Made by a program: the position numbers and the translations under genes | Notes under the pieces: generated by a model | What the model was told of the DNA's origin: nothing | Database searches by the model: none | The model's input: the letters and a program-made list of their open reading frames with translations, nothing else | In this document: positions 14,401 through 24,967 of the stretch, piece by piece | How positions within the stretch are numbered: position 1 is the stretch's first letter | Layout: the number at the start of each line of letters is the position of its first letter | Source: Cornus controversa | Taxonomy: Eukaryota; Streptophyta; Magnoliopsida; Cornales; Cornaceae | NCBI GenBank assembly: GCA_026545225.1 | Contig: CM048849.1 | Span: 28,530,336 to 28,594,335 of the forward strand | Length of the DNA stretch: 64,000 nt | Direction: 5' to 3'

Positions 14401-14615
14401 CCTGTGCAAGACACTGGTTGCATTGGGCTCTTAAATTTATGTTATAATTATTGTTTCTGTACTGGAATCAGGGTTCACCAATTTCCTCTCCTTTGGCAAT
14501 CTCTGCCGACTTATAATATGTTGCAGGTGCTGATGATGAGCAACTTGAAGAGGAGAAGGAACTAATTATCAAGGAAATTGAAAGAGTGTCTCTTCTGCCG
14601 AACCTTGAATCTTAG
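384..14615 (+). CDS. MO25 / CAB39-like scaffold protein, 11 exons
   Basis: Complete spliced gene: exons 384-506, 5785-5949, 6035-6153, 6973-7047, 12162-12255, 12365-12424, 12739-12804, 12893-12991, 13544-13588, 14277-14379 and 14527-14615. All introns are GT-AG. The exons total 1,038 nt (345 aa plus stop), the usual MO25 length. Seen: N-terminus MSFSFFKPSRPKTPQELVK, then family blocks ALEEVEKNF, IALNCGNMLREC, FFEQYEKLL, NYVTRRQSLKLLSEFLLEPPN, DSSKNIQISAFHIFK and VFVANPNKP, ending EEEKELIIKEIERVSLLPNLES. Known of the family: a cytosolic armadillo-like helical-repeat scaffold that binds STRAD-like and STE20/GCKIII kinases; in plants it is tied to cell polarity and proliferation. Codon 136 spans the exon 3/4 junction and reads Trp (TG|G); a donor 3 nt upstream (6151) would drop one residue. 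Start 384 is the first ATG giving the family N-terminus. Family assignment is secure; the organism-specific role is inferred. Confidence -1.
507..5784 (+). other. MO25 intron 1 (5.3 kb)
   Basis: GT-AG intron, mostly AT-rich noncoding. It contains a (TA)n run at about 2394-2420, an exon-like antisense stretch at 2945-3093 and a solo LTR at 4316-4681. The rest (including 1,700-2,100 and 3,120-3,420) has no frame I recognise. Confidence -1.
4316..4681 (+). mobile_element. Short solo LTR (TRIM-like) in MO25 intron 1
   Basis: A 366-bp segment begins TGTTGTGGCCCG and ends GTCACAACA, giving a 7-bp terminal inverted repeat TGTTGTG/CACAACA of LTR type. It is flanked by TGTGA (4311-4315) and TATGA (4682-4686), a 5-bp target duplication with one mismatch. 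An internal TATATAA lies near 4425. No primer-binding site or coding region adjoins it, so it looks like a solo LTR; its size suits a TRIM or a small copia LTR. The superfamily is not determined. Confidence -1.
7045..7885 (+). repeat. Tandem duplication at the start of MO25 intron 4
   Basis: Copy A is about 7045-7378 and copy B about 7379-7885. Matching landmarks are GTAAGGCATTCATG (7048) with GTAAAGGAATTCATG (7384), then the T-rich tract, CTTGGAGGT, AACTCC, AGATTTAGAAG, CAGAAAGG, GCCCTATTCAATTATAGCTT (7291 and 7800) and GAGGCTTTTGT. The unit starts at the exon 4 splice donor, so copy B carries a donor-like GTAAAG. Copy B is longer because of the insertion at 7522-7713. Confidence -1.
7522..7713 (+). 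mobile_element. 192-bp poly(A)-tailed retroposed insertion
   Basis: The segment interrupts copy B only. It ends in an A-rich tail (about 7699-7713) and is flanked by the 11-bp direct repeat AGATTTAGAAG (7511-7521 and 7714-7724). The same site is present once and empty in copy A (7179-7189). These are the marks of target-primed retroposition. No A/B box was recognised, so a 5'-truncated LINE end is more likely than a SINE. Confidence -1.
9182..10018 (-). pseudogene. 5'-truncated LINE 3' end with zf-RVT domain
   Basis: An open frame on the minus strand (9886 down to 9263, 207 aa) resembles the C-terminal zinc-binding region of plant L1-type LINE ORF2 (zf-RVT). Seen: GTFEVRSYYRLLS, WKAIWRTKAPVKVAFFTW and a Cys/His cluster CCLCKRSEETVHHILLHC. 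Upstream similarity continues to about 9930 in a frame broken by a stop. A T run at 9182-9192 on the plus strand is the poly(A) tail. A weak target duplication may exist (GCTGTGACATTAGGGA on the left, GCTGACCTTAGGTA near 10018), which sets the approximate right end. It lies antisense in MO25 intron 4 and lacks endonuclease and reverse transcriptase domains. Confidence -1.
10019..12161 (+). other. Remainder of MO25 intron 4
   Basis: Noncoding, apart from short frames that match nothing I recognise. An open stretch at about 11581-11907 (108 aa) has no known motif. A CT run sits at about 11430-11449. Confidence -1.
13751..13870 (+). mobile_element. Possible tRNA-derived SINE remnant in MO25 intron 9
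   Basis: The sequence GGCTTTGGCTCAACGGTAAG followed by TTGAGGTCACAGCTAG resembles the A- and B-box layout of plant tRNA-derived SINE heads (Au-like). The B box is degenerate and no clear poly(T)/poly(A) tail or target duplication was found, so this is tentative. Confidence -1.
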
Positions 14616-15700
14616 GTACTTCCCCTTTAGTTGCCCTTTTTCTTGTATTTAGATTTTATGATTTAGAGTTAATGCCATTATTTAATGATTTATGTATGCA
14701 CCCCCTCCCAACAGAAAAAAGAAAAAATATTTGAAGAAGAGGAAAACAAAAAATAGGGGAGAAGAAAGGAAGCAAAAAGGGAGTGTGTTAGGACTGACAA
14801 GAGCAAGAACAACCTGCTGCAGAAGATTTTGTGTAAACTTGTGCGCTCTTGTAATCTTGAGGAAACAAATCCTAATTTAAGGACTAAAAAAGCAAATCAA
14901 TTTGTTGTTTGAGTGGTTGAATGTGTATAACTAGTAACCGTATGCAGTATATCTTTAGTTACTCTCCTTGTTCACATTTTGTATTCACCCCTCCCTCTCC
15001 ATCCCCACTTCACCCTCACCAGCAGCAGCAACCTTGCCAAAACCTTAGTGCTCCACGCTACCCCAGCCCATCTACGTAAAGCTTACAGTGCCCATCTGCC
15101 TGTTGTCTTTCTCGGTGTTGAACCTAGATCCTAGGGCCCAATCAGCAATTTTGAAGAATGTGCCAGATGGGCTTCTCCTAAAGGTGAAAGTGTCATAATG
15201 GGAACAATTATAACATAGATTGAAGCAGATTGATTAATGTAAGAAGTTTGTCTAATATATAATCGAGCCTAATTTGCCTTCACAGTAGAAAATGCCCCTG
15301 AATTGAATTTCTTGCAAGCCTGTGTGGTCATTTAAATTATACTGCAGATGACTTGTTGGCACTTTTTTCTCCCTTTTTCTTTTGGGTGCATTCTTGATGC
15401 CTCATCTTCTGCCTGTGATTTTAAATCTGCAATGAGCGAGTCCATGCCTTTTAGCAAATTTTAGGTCCGTAAATGCGTTGTTCCTTATGATGTTCTATCC
15501 AATTCATCGTGGATCCAGCCGACGGATTTTCCAGAGTGCTTTAGAAATGTGATGACTATATCTTCCTGGAATTATTTTGCACAGATATGCAGTTAGTATT
15601 CAATTCTGTTTCCTGTTAGAAATTGCCTAGTTGTCTCTCTACTATTTTTGCTTGTTTCTTACTTCCCCCTCCCCCAAAACGAGTCCTTTTTCTTCTGCTA
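14616..15700 (+). other. MO25 3' flank
   Basis: The 3' untranslated and intergenic region follows the TAG at 14613-14615. Short purine-rich and C-rich stretches are present, but no coding frame with family resemblance. The polyadenylation site was not fixed. Confidence -1.
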
Positions 15701-15714
15701 TACAGGTATTGGGT

Positions 15715-15834
15715 ATCCGAGAGTATCTTCAATGTAGTACCTCCGGCCAATAGTAAATCCCTATTTTCTATTATAAAAGAAAAATAGGAAGTTTTCATTG
15801 GCCGGGCTACCACATACTAGGTACCCGGGGTATT
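15715..15834. mobile_element. Small hairpin MITE-like element
   Basis: Interrupted palindrome. Arm segments GGCCAAT, CCCTATTTTCT and flanking GGTA pair with AGAAAAATAGG, ATTGGCC and TACC around a short ATTATAA centre. GGTATT occurs at both outer edges and may be a target duplication. This is a typical small foldback element; the superfamily is not determined. Confidence -1.
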
Positions 15835-16357
15835 AAATTTTCTTTTTTTTACCTATATTAGACTGTCTAGCATGAGAACATGGATTTGAAATGAAGATGG
15901 TGACTCTTAGCTTTATTCTCTATATCCCTCCTAGCACCATTGAATCATTGATTATGATTTTTGGCAATTCTAGTTTTAACAACTGGATGGAAAGTTCAGT
16001 TGAGATACCTAACTTAAGACTTGACATTCTAACAGGAAGATTGATAATGACTATGTAACCTTTAGCTTTGATATTTATTTCATAACGGAAGAGGGGAATC
16101 AAAATGACTCTTGACTCCTCGCAAGAAAAGAAAAATCACCTCTACTAGAGTACAACCAACTGATGCTTCTTTTGTTTCTTTTCCTTTGTTGTAAGAATTA
16201 AATCAAAACAACCATTTGCTTTTAAGGAAGAAAATTTTTGGGGATGAGCTTCTTTCTAAATTATATTTTTAGTTCTTATACGTATCAAAATGTGCACATT
16301 TGTATGGTCTATGAAGGCATGAACCTTTGGCGAAAAAAAAAAAAGTCAATCACTTAT

Positions 16358-16711
16358 GCTGCGTTTGGTACGCAACAATGGAATGAAATGAGTATTCATT
16401 AAAGTGAGAATAGAATGAGAATAGAAATGGAATGAAATGGTCATTCTCATTCTATAGTTTGGTTTTAAACATGAAATGATGATTACATTATTTTTGGTAA
16501 TTATGTTTTATTTTTTAATGTTTATTGGGAATGGAATAACCATTCCATAGGTTGAGTAGTTTAATGAATTTTATTCTTTTTCATTCCAAAAAAATGATGC
16601 GAAATAGTTATTTTTACTTCAGTTTTTCTTACCAAACAAAGGAATAGATTCAAAAAGATAATATCGGCATTTCATTTCATTCTATTGTTGCCTGTCAAAT
16701 AGTGTTCAGAT
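16358..16711. mobile_element. MITE with about 30-bp imperfect terminal inverted repeats
   Basis: The left end GCGTTTGGTACGCAACAATG followed by GAATGAAATG is mirrored at the right end by CATTTCATTCTATTGTTGCC. The inner sequence repeats ATTCCATT/AATGGAAT motifs. The target duplication could not be fixed, so no superfamily is assigned. Confidence -1.
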
Positions 16712-18066
16712 AATGAATGAATCTTGATAGAGTACTTTAAGTCAAAATATCTAATTTTTAAATAGTATTAGTTGTAACATGCATGTCACATTTAATAGTT
16801 CACATCCATGTGATGTTAGGTCTTCTTAAAGGTAATCTCACATAAAAAAAATAAAAAATAAAAGCTAAAGTAAGGGGCTTCCAAAATGTTGAGCTCGGCC
16901 ATTGCTTGTCTAAACGGTTGACTACTCCGAGCAAATTATTTAAAAATAATTTTTCTATCTACAATTTTTTATGTTCTATATGCATATATATATATATACA
17001 TATTTATTTTTGTATTTTATTCACTTAAACTTTAATAACTTTTATTATAAATTGAATTTTTTGATAAAACTATTTTTGTTAGAAATTTTTTTTCAAGAGC
17101 TTCAATTTGAGTACTACTTAGACTATGTTCCGACTTAATTTAGAAAAATTAAAATTTTATTATTTTTGGCTAGCGGACATCTGAAAAAGCTGTTGTGGAA
17201 TCAAATTTTGGACATGGCTAGTCAGAATTTGAATCTGGAGAAGAAAATATAACCAGTATTGGATGCCCTCAGAAAGTTCTATATACGTTAACACACATAC
17301 AATTAGATCATCATGTGAAATTTTGACAATCATATAAAAAAATGAATATATGAGAGTGTCTAACACCTTCTTCATGTTTAAATCAGATCTTCGAATTTGT
17401 TTTGTCTAGTTCATTAAATCATATGAAAGTTCAGAACGGATCTAGAATGTTTGATTTGGGGAGCTAAATGTCATTTTTATCTTATATACTTTTCAAATCA
17501 ATATTTTATATTTATATGTATTAAAGATTTTCAAAAAAATTGGGGGTGCCCTCGTTCATCCTCACTACGGTCCGATCCGATCCGATCCAGTTCGCTCCGG
17601 TGGATGTTCATTAAATACATCATTAAACTAAACTCATTATCATCTATCTTAGATGACCTAGCATGTCACAAAACAATGTTAGATGGTGATTATATAATAT
17701 TAAGGTCCCACCTCATTCATTAAAAAGTCATATTTTTCCAATAACATCTTCATCCACATCTTTACTCAAACGTTCTTTAACTAGGATTCTGTACAAAATT
17801 TAGTGTGACACGTGATATTAAAAAATTGTGCAAAGAAGGATATGTGACTACAATTCACAAATACACTATTTCACCATATTAGTGGGTTGATTAACCATAT
17901 CCATATTACCCTAGAGTTATATGTATCCTTATCACAAGGAGTTTATGTGCAAAAAATCCATATTATATGGCATTTTTTTTTTCACTTCATAGTAAAAGAT
18001 ACATAAGGAGTTGGTTGCACGATTTTTATAAGAGTAATGTTATTAAAAGAGTGCTTTCATTACGAG

Positions 18067-18212
18067 GTGTAAATATTAAGTGCACCCGACACACATGTCC
18101 TAGGTGAATCCTTGCCCTCCGTGTGCTACACGTGCGGTGGGGCCCACAGTGCATGTAGCGCAACAGAGAGCTAGGATTCACCCGGTGCGCGGGTGCAACC
18201 AATAACTAGTCT
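18067..18212. mobile_element. 146-bp hAT-like MITE, copy 1
   Basis: Flanked by a perfect 8-bp direct repeat ATTACGAG (18059-18066 and 18213-18220), the hAT target size. The ends share TATT..TGCACCCG in inverted orientation. The GC-rich interior (GTGCTACACGTGCGGTGGGG) contrasts with AT-rich surroundings. A relative lies at 62560-62698. Confidence -1.
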
Positions 18213-18246
18213 ATTACGAGACTACTAAACTCTCTTTATTGATTGT

Positions 18247-18387
18247 TGAATTAAGAGATTTATTAAAAATTCATTTGACTTTTCATAAATCTTAAAAAAA
18301 TATCTTAGAACTCATGATGAATTAAGAGATTTATTAAAAATTCATTTGACTTTTCATAAATCTTAAAAAATATCTTAGAACTCATGA
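18247..18387. repeat. 71-bp tandem duplication
   Basis: Two adjacent near-identical units (18247-18317, 18318-18387), both starting TGAATTAAGAGATTTATT and ending TCTTAGAACTCATGA. They differ by one A in a homopolymer, which suggests a recent duplication. Confidence -1.
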
Positions 18388-19279
18388 CTCTTGATGTTTT
18401 GTACATGTGTATGCAACTATTTTCAATAGACACTCCAACAACTTTATTTATAGAATTCCTTTAAGAGAGATTAAGATGGAAGTGGGACTCGAAACTTGGC
18501 TAGGATTTTAAAAGAGAAGCATCCTAATCACTTGGCCTACACAATATTTTTTGGTAATCATACTCCACCAATTTTATTTATTTTCTTTTTTAGACACGAA
18601 ATGTATTATTTATTATATTTATTTTAAATTTTGTGATTATTGTTTTAAAATATTAAAAAAGAACATGTAAAGTATAGGAATTAAATTGTTGATCTTCTTG
18701 AAGAAATAACAAAGGCATCTGATATTCACGCTCCACAAACATTCTCAAGCGCACCACTTTTCTATTCTCTAAAAATGGAATTATAAAAAAGTTCATAAAT
18801 CGCACAAAACATTTTTAATATCATATTTTCCTTCTCTATTATCCTAAGATTCTTTCATCTTCTCAATCACGTTTTAACAATCACATTTTGGAAAGTTGAT
18901 CAAATGAATTTACTCATTTTAGCTTAATTTGTGTTTTCTGTTTGTGGGGGTGATGTGCTTGAGAATCCTCCTAAAGAAGGATGGTATGTTAGGTGTGTGT
19001 TTATTACTCATCTAACGAACCAATTACTTTTCATTTACTTAAAGCACAATCACAAATAGTTTGATAGCAATTTAGAGAGTTTTTGGATTAGAACATACTT
19101 AATTTGTAAACTTTCTTTCTATGCGCTTTTATCTTTTTATGAGTAGAGAAGGTGAGAGACATATTATGTAAATAGAAAAGGGCAACTTATGAGATTGAAA
19201 AATGTAGGAACTAAACATTGTGTTGCCCAAGATTCTTTTTAATTTTATTTTAGAAAAATAGGAGAGTGAAGCTCCAAAG

Positions 19280-19984
19280 CTAGAAAGTACGGATACTTCG
19301 TATAGGCCGTGTCCATGTCGGACACTCGGACACTTCTCGGACACTCGGACACTCCTCGGATACGTGTCGGATACTCCTTAGAAGTGTCCTGGAATTTTTT
19401 TTTTTAGGACACGGCGGGGACACGGCAAGGACACGCGGGGGACATGGCGGGGTACATTTTGTAATTTTTAAAAGTGCAAAAAAACCCTTGAACTTTTCCA
19501 AAGTTACAAAAAGACCCATTTGAACTATTTTTTTTAGCATTTCAGCTCCTCATCTTCTAAAAATTGACTTCTTGACCCCTTAAAATAACTATAATGACAT
19601 ATACCATTTAATATGACTATTATGCCCTTTTCTAAAAATATAGTATTTTCTAAAATAAAAAAATTTAAAAATAAAAAATAGTTAGATAAAATTCCTAAAT
19701 AATAAATTTAGAAACAAAAAAAATAAAAAAGCCAATATAATGAACATCCTTTTTGAAAATACATTAATTACTTGATAATAAATTGAAGTATTTGTGTGAT
19801 TTATTATTTTTTTATTGTTAAATATATGGTATTGTGGATATTGGTTAACTTGTTGAATATATATTAATATATTATTTCATAGTCGTATCCCCGCTGTGTC
19901 GTGTCCTGTTTTTTTGAAATTTGCATTGTCGCCGTATCCGTGTCGTATCGTACCCGTGTCCCTTGTCCGTGTCCATACTTCTTA
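19280..19984. mobile_element. Mutator-like non-autonomous element, copy 1
   Basis: A 9-bp direct repeat GCTCCAAAG (19271-19279 and 19985-19993) encloses a 705-bp element. It starts CTAGAAAGTACGGATAC and ends GTCCATACTTCTTA, a degenerate terminal inverted repeat. The ends are packed with GGACAC/GTGTCC words (CGGACACTCGGACACTTCTC and similar). There is no transposase frame. The 9-bp duplication points to Mutator-like elements. Confidence -1.
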
Positions 19985-20109
19985 GCTCCAAAGTAGGTTG
20001 GTTGAGTACCAATATAGTAGCCAATGGACAAATAGATCTACCACTTTTTACACTACACTTTTAAGATATTTAATATAGAGTAAATTTTATTTAATCTAAA
20101 TAGAACTTT

Positions 20110-21353
20110 GGGAAAACTACACTTAAATAAAATTAGGAGGCCTAAATTACAAAGTAGTCTATTTTAAAAGTTTATTTTTCACTTTGGTTGAATTAAACAA
20201 AATAATCACATATGCATTAAAAAATATTATTCAAGTCTAAAATGTCCTCCAATCTCTTATTTCAACCCACGCTAAATTCTGTTTGATTCATGTGCCACTG
20301 AAGGACCGTTGTGCATGACTAAATAAAATTCAACAAATCATTGTCTTTTCGTCTCACTGGAAGAAAATTGAATTCATTGCAAAACACTACTACTTTGATA
20401 AATTATTGGTCGTTGATCATTGCTCATCACAAAAATATGGTCTCTTTATTTCTCTTTAGTGAACTATTTTTTTTACTTTAAAAAATAAATAAATAATTAG
20501 TGAACTAATTTTTGAATTGTATGGCGAATTCATGTGCCAATGGTTCTTAATTTTAAGATTTTTTAAATGTGATGAATGGTTTCACTAGTCATTTTTTAAA
20601 GTTGTCATTATCAACTATCTAATTTATATTTGTTTGTTTAAATATGTTCTTAATTTGATTTAGTGAACAGACATATTCTATGTAGAATGACTCATAACTC
20701 ATTTGCTGATAAATTTAAAATTTTGTTTGCATTTGCAGACATACTTAAAATTTATAGGAGTTTACTTGTAAATTTTGAATTTTCCTAATCTTTGCTCCTC
20801 ATGTTTTGATGTAATATCTTTTCGTGATATTCATATTTTTTAGACATATCAGACCGAAAAGTTATCCAAGCACATCTGAAAAATCTACTTCATTCCTATC
20901 CATATATAGTTAATGTGTTATGATACCACAAGTGTATCCACTTGCATTAATTTAAGAGGGAAAAGAAGTTGACTGTTATTCAGGACCATATCAGGCGGTC
21001 TAATTTTGACTACTTTACGACATAATAGCATAACAAGTGCTTGTATAAGTATATTTTGCTTTACTTTATGGAGATTTGTTCACTTTTACTGGATTACTTT
21101 TATATTCCTGTAATTTTTGAAATTAAACGATGTTCCATATATTTTCTTAATTTCTTGAGTGAATGAATTATTTGATTTAAGAATGATAATTTGATATTTT
21201 GGAATAAGAGATTGAAGGGTATTTTGTACCTCAATAATAATTTTCAATGCAAACGTAATTATTTTACTTAATTCAATTAAAGTGAAAAATAAACTTTTAA
21301 ATAGACCACTTTGTAATTTAGATATCCTAACTTTATTTAAGTGTAGTTTTTCC
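20110..21353. mobile_element. Mutator-like element with about 180-bp inverted repeats
   Basis: Flanked by a perfect 9-bp direct repeat TAGAACTTT (20101-20109 and 21354-21362). The left terminus GGGAAAACTACACTTAAATA is the inverted match of the right terminus TATTTAAGTGTAGTTTTTCC. Inverted similarity continues about 180 bp inward, through TTTATTTTTCACTTT and CAATCTCTTATT. Long terminal repeats plus a 9-bp target duplication mark a TIR-type MULE. The 1.2-kb body has no transposase frame, so it is non-autonomous. Confidence -1.
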
Positions 21354-21980
21354 TAGAACTTTTCAATTTTTTTAACATACAATGAAAATATTAACTAATT
21401 AATTATATATTAATAGCACAACTTTCATTGTATTCAAATCAAGAAACAAAATAGCTCATTTGACTTGTACTATCTTCTTTTCTAATTTACTTTTTTATTT
21501 TTATTTTCTTTTCTCACATGTTATGTATTGTGTAAAATTTTAATTATTTTATTTTTAAATATATTATTATTCATTAATATAATTACTAAATAATTTAATA
21601 ATGATAGTGACTTAAAATTCATTAATAGCTCACCACTTATGCTAAATGATTTTCAAAAAAATTAATAAAAAAACACTAAAAAAAATATCTTTATCAAATT
21701 ATGTAGTAAAAAGTTATGTATTCGTAGATAAGAGGCTTGATTCTGTTACACCGCAATTGAAAATAATAATATCACTATTCTACTATATTTAAGAGTGTAA
21801 TTTTAAACAATGATTATGTATCTTTCTTTATCAGTTGAAATTATTATTTTTTATCTCCTACCACATAAAATCTTTATCACTAGTGCTAGTTTATATCTTT
21901 CTAGTGATAACTACACTAGTAAAAAAATTGTGAAAACTTAATTGCACATGTTCAATATTGACCTCATAGCCATAACTACT

Positions 21981-22607
21981 AGGGCTGCAATGCGGGTGAA
22001 TTGGGTGAATTAGAGGTACATCTCGGGCTCAACCCTATATATGAAATGTTCAACCATAATCCAACTCTAACTTTAGTTTCAACCCTAACTACTCAACCCT
22101 AGCCTAACCCATCTTTAAAATTTTAAAATCGAGTTGAGATTTCAGGTTAGAAAGTCAGGTTAATTGGAGTTATCTATATTACCAATCTCCATGTTGAAAA
22201 TTTAAAGTGATCTTTAATAAGTTTCACATTAGATTACTTTTAAACACACAAAATTAAGAATTTAATGCAAATTTCTAAAAAATTACAAACAAATTTTTAG
22301 GAAGTTAATTATCCAAAATGTTAACAAACAATAAATTAAGATTTAAATAAAGAAAGTTGAAAAGAAAAAAGTTATCATAATTTGAATATTATATATAATA
22401 TATTTAAAATAAAAATAATATTACAATTCGAGTTCGAGTTTGACTCGGGTTGTTAGCATTTCAACTCAAGTCTAACACTAATTAAGTTTAGGTTGAAGTT
22501 TTTCAATCCAAACTCAACTATAATTGTAAAAATAGTTATCCAAGTCCGTAAAAAATCAGGCTGGACTCAGGTTAGATTTGGATTGTCCAATCCAAGTTGC
22601 ACTCCTA
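21981..22607. mobile_element. 627-bp hAT-like MITE
   Basis: Flanked by a perfect 8-bp direct repeat ATAACTAC (21973-21980 and 22608-22615). Ends are TAGGGCTGCAA and TTGCACTCCTA, an 11-bp inverted repeat with two mismatches. The interior is rich in CAACCC and GGGT(T/G) words and has no transposase frame. Confidence -1.
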
Positions 22608-22615
22608 ATAACTAC

Positions 22616-23153
22616 AAAAGGCGAGTGATTTGAAAGGAAAAAGTTTACAATACTTGAAGGCATTTTGTCACATGATATTCTCTGTTGAAAACTCAACGTT
22701 TTCATTAGTAATAGAACAATAAATAAAAAAACACTTTTGAAAAAGAAAAATAAAATTATAAAAGACATGTTATTTTTAAAATTTTGAATTTTTTAGAAAA
22801 TGAAAAATAATCCAAAATGATCTATTTAGGGTTAAAGAAAAATGAAAACAATAAAATAAAAAAATGACTATATAGCATGTGGGTCTCAAATTGACTTATA
22901 TTGCACACTTCCTTCTCGTAAATAGCACTATCTTTACTCTTACCATAAATGATTTTAAATGTTGGTGTGCTGTTCAATTATTTATTTATTTATTTTTTAA
23001 ACTTCATATAATCTCTCTCTCTCTCTCTCTCTGTGATCTAGAATGTAGATATAGAATTACAGGTATCGATTTGATTCTCTATCTCTCTCTTCACACCAGC
23101 ATACAATTAACTTCGGAACCCAGAAGAGAAACTTTTCTCTCTCCTCTCTCTTC
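22616..23153 (+). promoter_or_regulatory. Promoter and leader region of the BSD gene
   Basis: AT-rich upstream region ending in a CT-dinucleotide run at about 23011-23032 and a pyrimidine-rich leader before the ATG at 23154. No TATA box could be chosen among many AT-rich candidates. Confidence -1.
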
Positions 23154-24539
23154 ATGGATTTCTTCAAATCCGTCTTCGCAGACGATCCAGAACAGTCTTC
23201 AAATTCCCAAACCACACCTACCTCACCACCCAAACCACAATCCCATGATCACGACGATGCTCATTCAGAACCCTCATCAAACCCCGACCCTGAACCTAAC
23301 CCTAACCCTAACCCTGGAGTTTCCACCATAACCAATGCCTGGACCTTCGGCAGCAGCTTGATCAAAACCCTAGCTTCCAGATCCGAATCCGTCATCGAAA
23401 CCTACCGTCGCGATCTCGAAGAGTTCGGCTCCGGTCTCAAGAAGGAGACCGCCGTGATCCGTGGCGTCGCCAGCCGAGCCGTCAAGGAACTCCCGACGTC
23501 GCTCGAGGCCGGCGCGGCGGTGGCACAGGAGTCGCTCGAGTCGGTCGGCCAAGCGATTGACGATTTGGGGAACTCCGTGTCTGTGATCATCGCTCAAGGT
23601 AAGGATTCGATTCTTGATAATGATTCTGATACCGATTCTTTTGATGCCAAACAACTTGGCAGTAGTAATCAGCATAATTTCAATTTGAATTCGAAACCGT
23701 ACAGTAGATTTGAGTCGCAGGTTCGTGCGATTCAATGTGATATGAACACGTATTGTGAGGAGCCGGAGGATGTGAAGGAGTACAATGAGTGGAAGTTAGG
23801 GTTTGTGTTGGATGAGAAGGTTGAGGAGATCGGGAAATTGATAGAAGAGAATGGGGTAATTGAAGAAATATATAATGTGATAGTTCCAAGTAAGGTCGAT
23901 CGCGAAACGTTTTGGATTCGGTACTTTTATAGGGTTTATAAGATTAAGAAAGCCGAGGAAGCAAGAGCTAAGTTCGTGGAGAGGGCGATTTCGGGGGAGG
24001 AGGAAGATTTGAGTTGGGATGTTGAGGATGATGACTATGAAGAGAGTGATGGATCTAAGTTGAAGAGTGATTCGAGGAGAGAGATTGAGGAGAAACCATC
24101 TCTGGGAAAGGAGGTTGAGAATTCTGTGGTTCAAAGTGAAGGGAAGAGTTTGGAAGGAGAAAATGATGAGAAGGGGGTTGTTTCCGAATTGAAAACTGAG
24201 AATGTGGTTGATGAGAAAGTTCATTTAGATGAGTCTGAATCGAGTGGCAATAAACTCGAGGCAAAATCTGATGAAAAAATGGGTTCAGAAGGGAAGGCAG
24301 ATAATGGCGGATCTTGCAAAGATAGTGATTTTTCAGTTGTTTCTAGCCAGCCATCATTGCCTGAGGAAGAAGACCTGAGTTGGGATGAGATTGAAGACCT
24401 TGGGAACAATGATGAGATTAAGGTGACTGCAAGTGGAAGTCCAAATAGGGCTGATTTGCGGAAGCGGTTGAGTACTGCTGAAGAAGAGGAAGACCTAAGT
24501 TGGGATATTGATGATGATGATGAGCCTGTTAAGTCATGA
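23154..24539 (+). CDS. BSD domain-containing protein, single exon, 461 aa
   Basis: Uninterrupted frame from MDFFKSVFADD to DDDDEPVKS. The N-terminus (1-60) is Pro/Asn-rich and low complexity. Residues about 60-150 are predicted helical (WTFGSSLIKTLASRSESVIE). The BSD domain lies at about 208-275, with the signature FWIRYFYRVYKIKKAEEA at 253-270, the conserved Phe-Trp pair being the family hallmark. The C-terminal third is acidic and holds three EEEDLSWD motifs at about 281-289, 404-411 and 444-451. Known: BSD domains occur in TFIIH p62, synapse-associated proteins and DOS2-like proteins; this layout matches the small plant BSD family of unsettled function. The start is the first ATG after the CT-rich leader. 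No intron is needed. Family secure, role not known. Confidence -1.
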   Translation: MDFFKSVFADDPEQSSNSQTTPTSPPKPQSHDHDDAHSEPSSNPDPEPNPNPNPGVSTITNAWTFGSSLIKTLASRSESVIETYRRDLEEFGSGLKKETAVIRGVASRAVKELPTSLEAGAAVAQESLESVGQAIDDLGNSVSVIIAQGKDSILDNDSDTDSFDAKQLGSSNQHNFNLNSKPYSRFESQVRAIQCDMNTYCEEPEDVKEYNEWKLGFVLDEKVEEIGKLIEENGVIEEIYNVIVPSKVDRETFWIRYFYRVYKIKKAEEARAKFVERAISGEEEDLSWDVEDDDYEESDGSKLKSDSRREIEEKPSLGKEVENSVVQSEGKSLEGENDEKGVVSELKTENVVDEKVHLDESESSGNKLEAKSDEKMGSEGKADNGGSCKDSDFSVVSSQPSLPEEEDLSWDEIEDLGNNDEIKVTASGSPNRADLRKRLSTAEEEEDLSWDIDDDDEPVKS

Positions 24540-24967
24540 TCATTTCTATATCTCAAGATAGTATATTTTCTTCAGTCATTATTTACTCTCTAATGGGGAT
24601 AGTTTCAAAATTGTTTATTCTTATGATATGAATCTATAATGGTAATCCGTAATCAACACTTGGTGGTTCTGTGAAAAGGTGATAATGTAAATATGTTCCT
24701 TTGTATCTTCTAAACAAATTCCTCCATGTTGGTATCACATTTCACTTGTTTAATTTGTTAAGTGAAAAAATTGTGCTGATTTTTACTTCCACTTGAATTT
24801 TATTGGCGTTTCTTATTGGGTGTTTAGGCATGGGTTTGCTTGATTTTCTCTTACATTTTCTCCAACCAAGTTTGTTCTTATTTTCTGTTCCAGTTATCAT
24901 CAATGAAAATTCTGAGGCCTAGAGATATCTTTTTCGTTGAGAAAGATAACTTATCTATGACATTTCA

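Noticed and set aside
17570..17588. GATCCGATCCGATCC as an operator array
   Set aside because: Three and a half units of a 5-bp repeat only; most likely a microsatellite.
23295..23315. CCCTAA-type telomere-like repeat
   Set aside because: It is inside the BSD coding frame, encoding a Pro-Asn run, and the plant telomere unit is CCCTAAA.
23370..24224. Several minus-strand frames of 60-140 codons
   Set aside because: Shadows of the BSD coding sequence, which has the better start, domain and composition.
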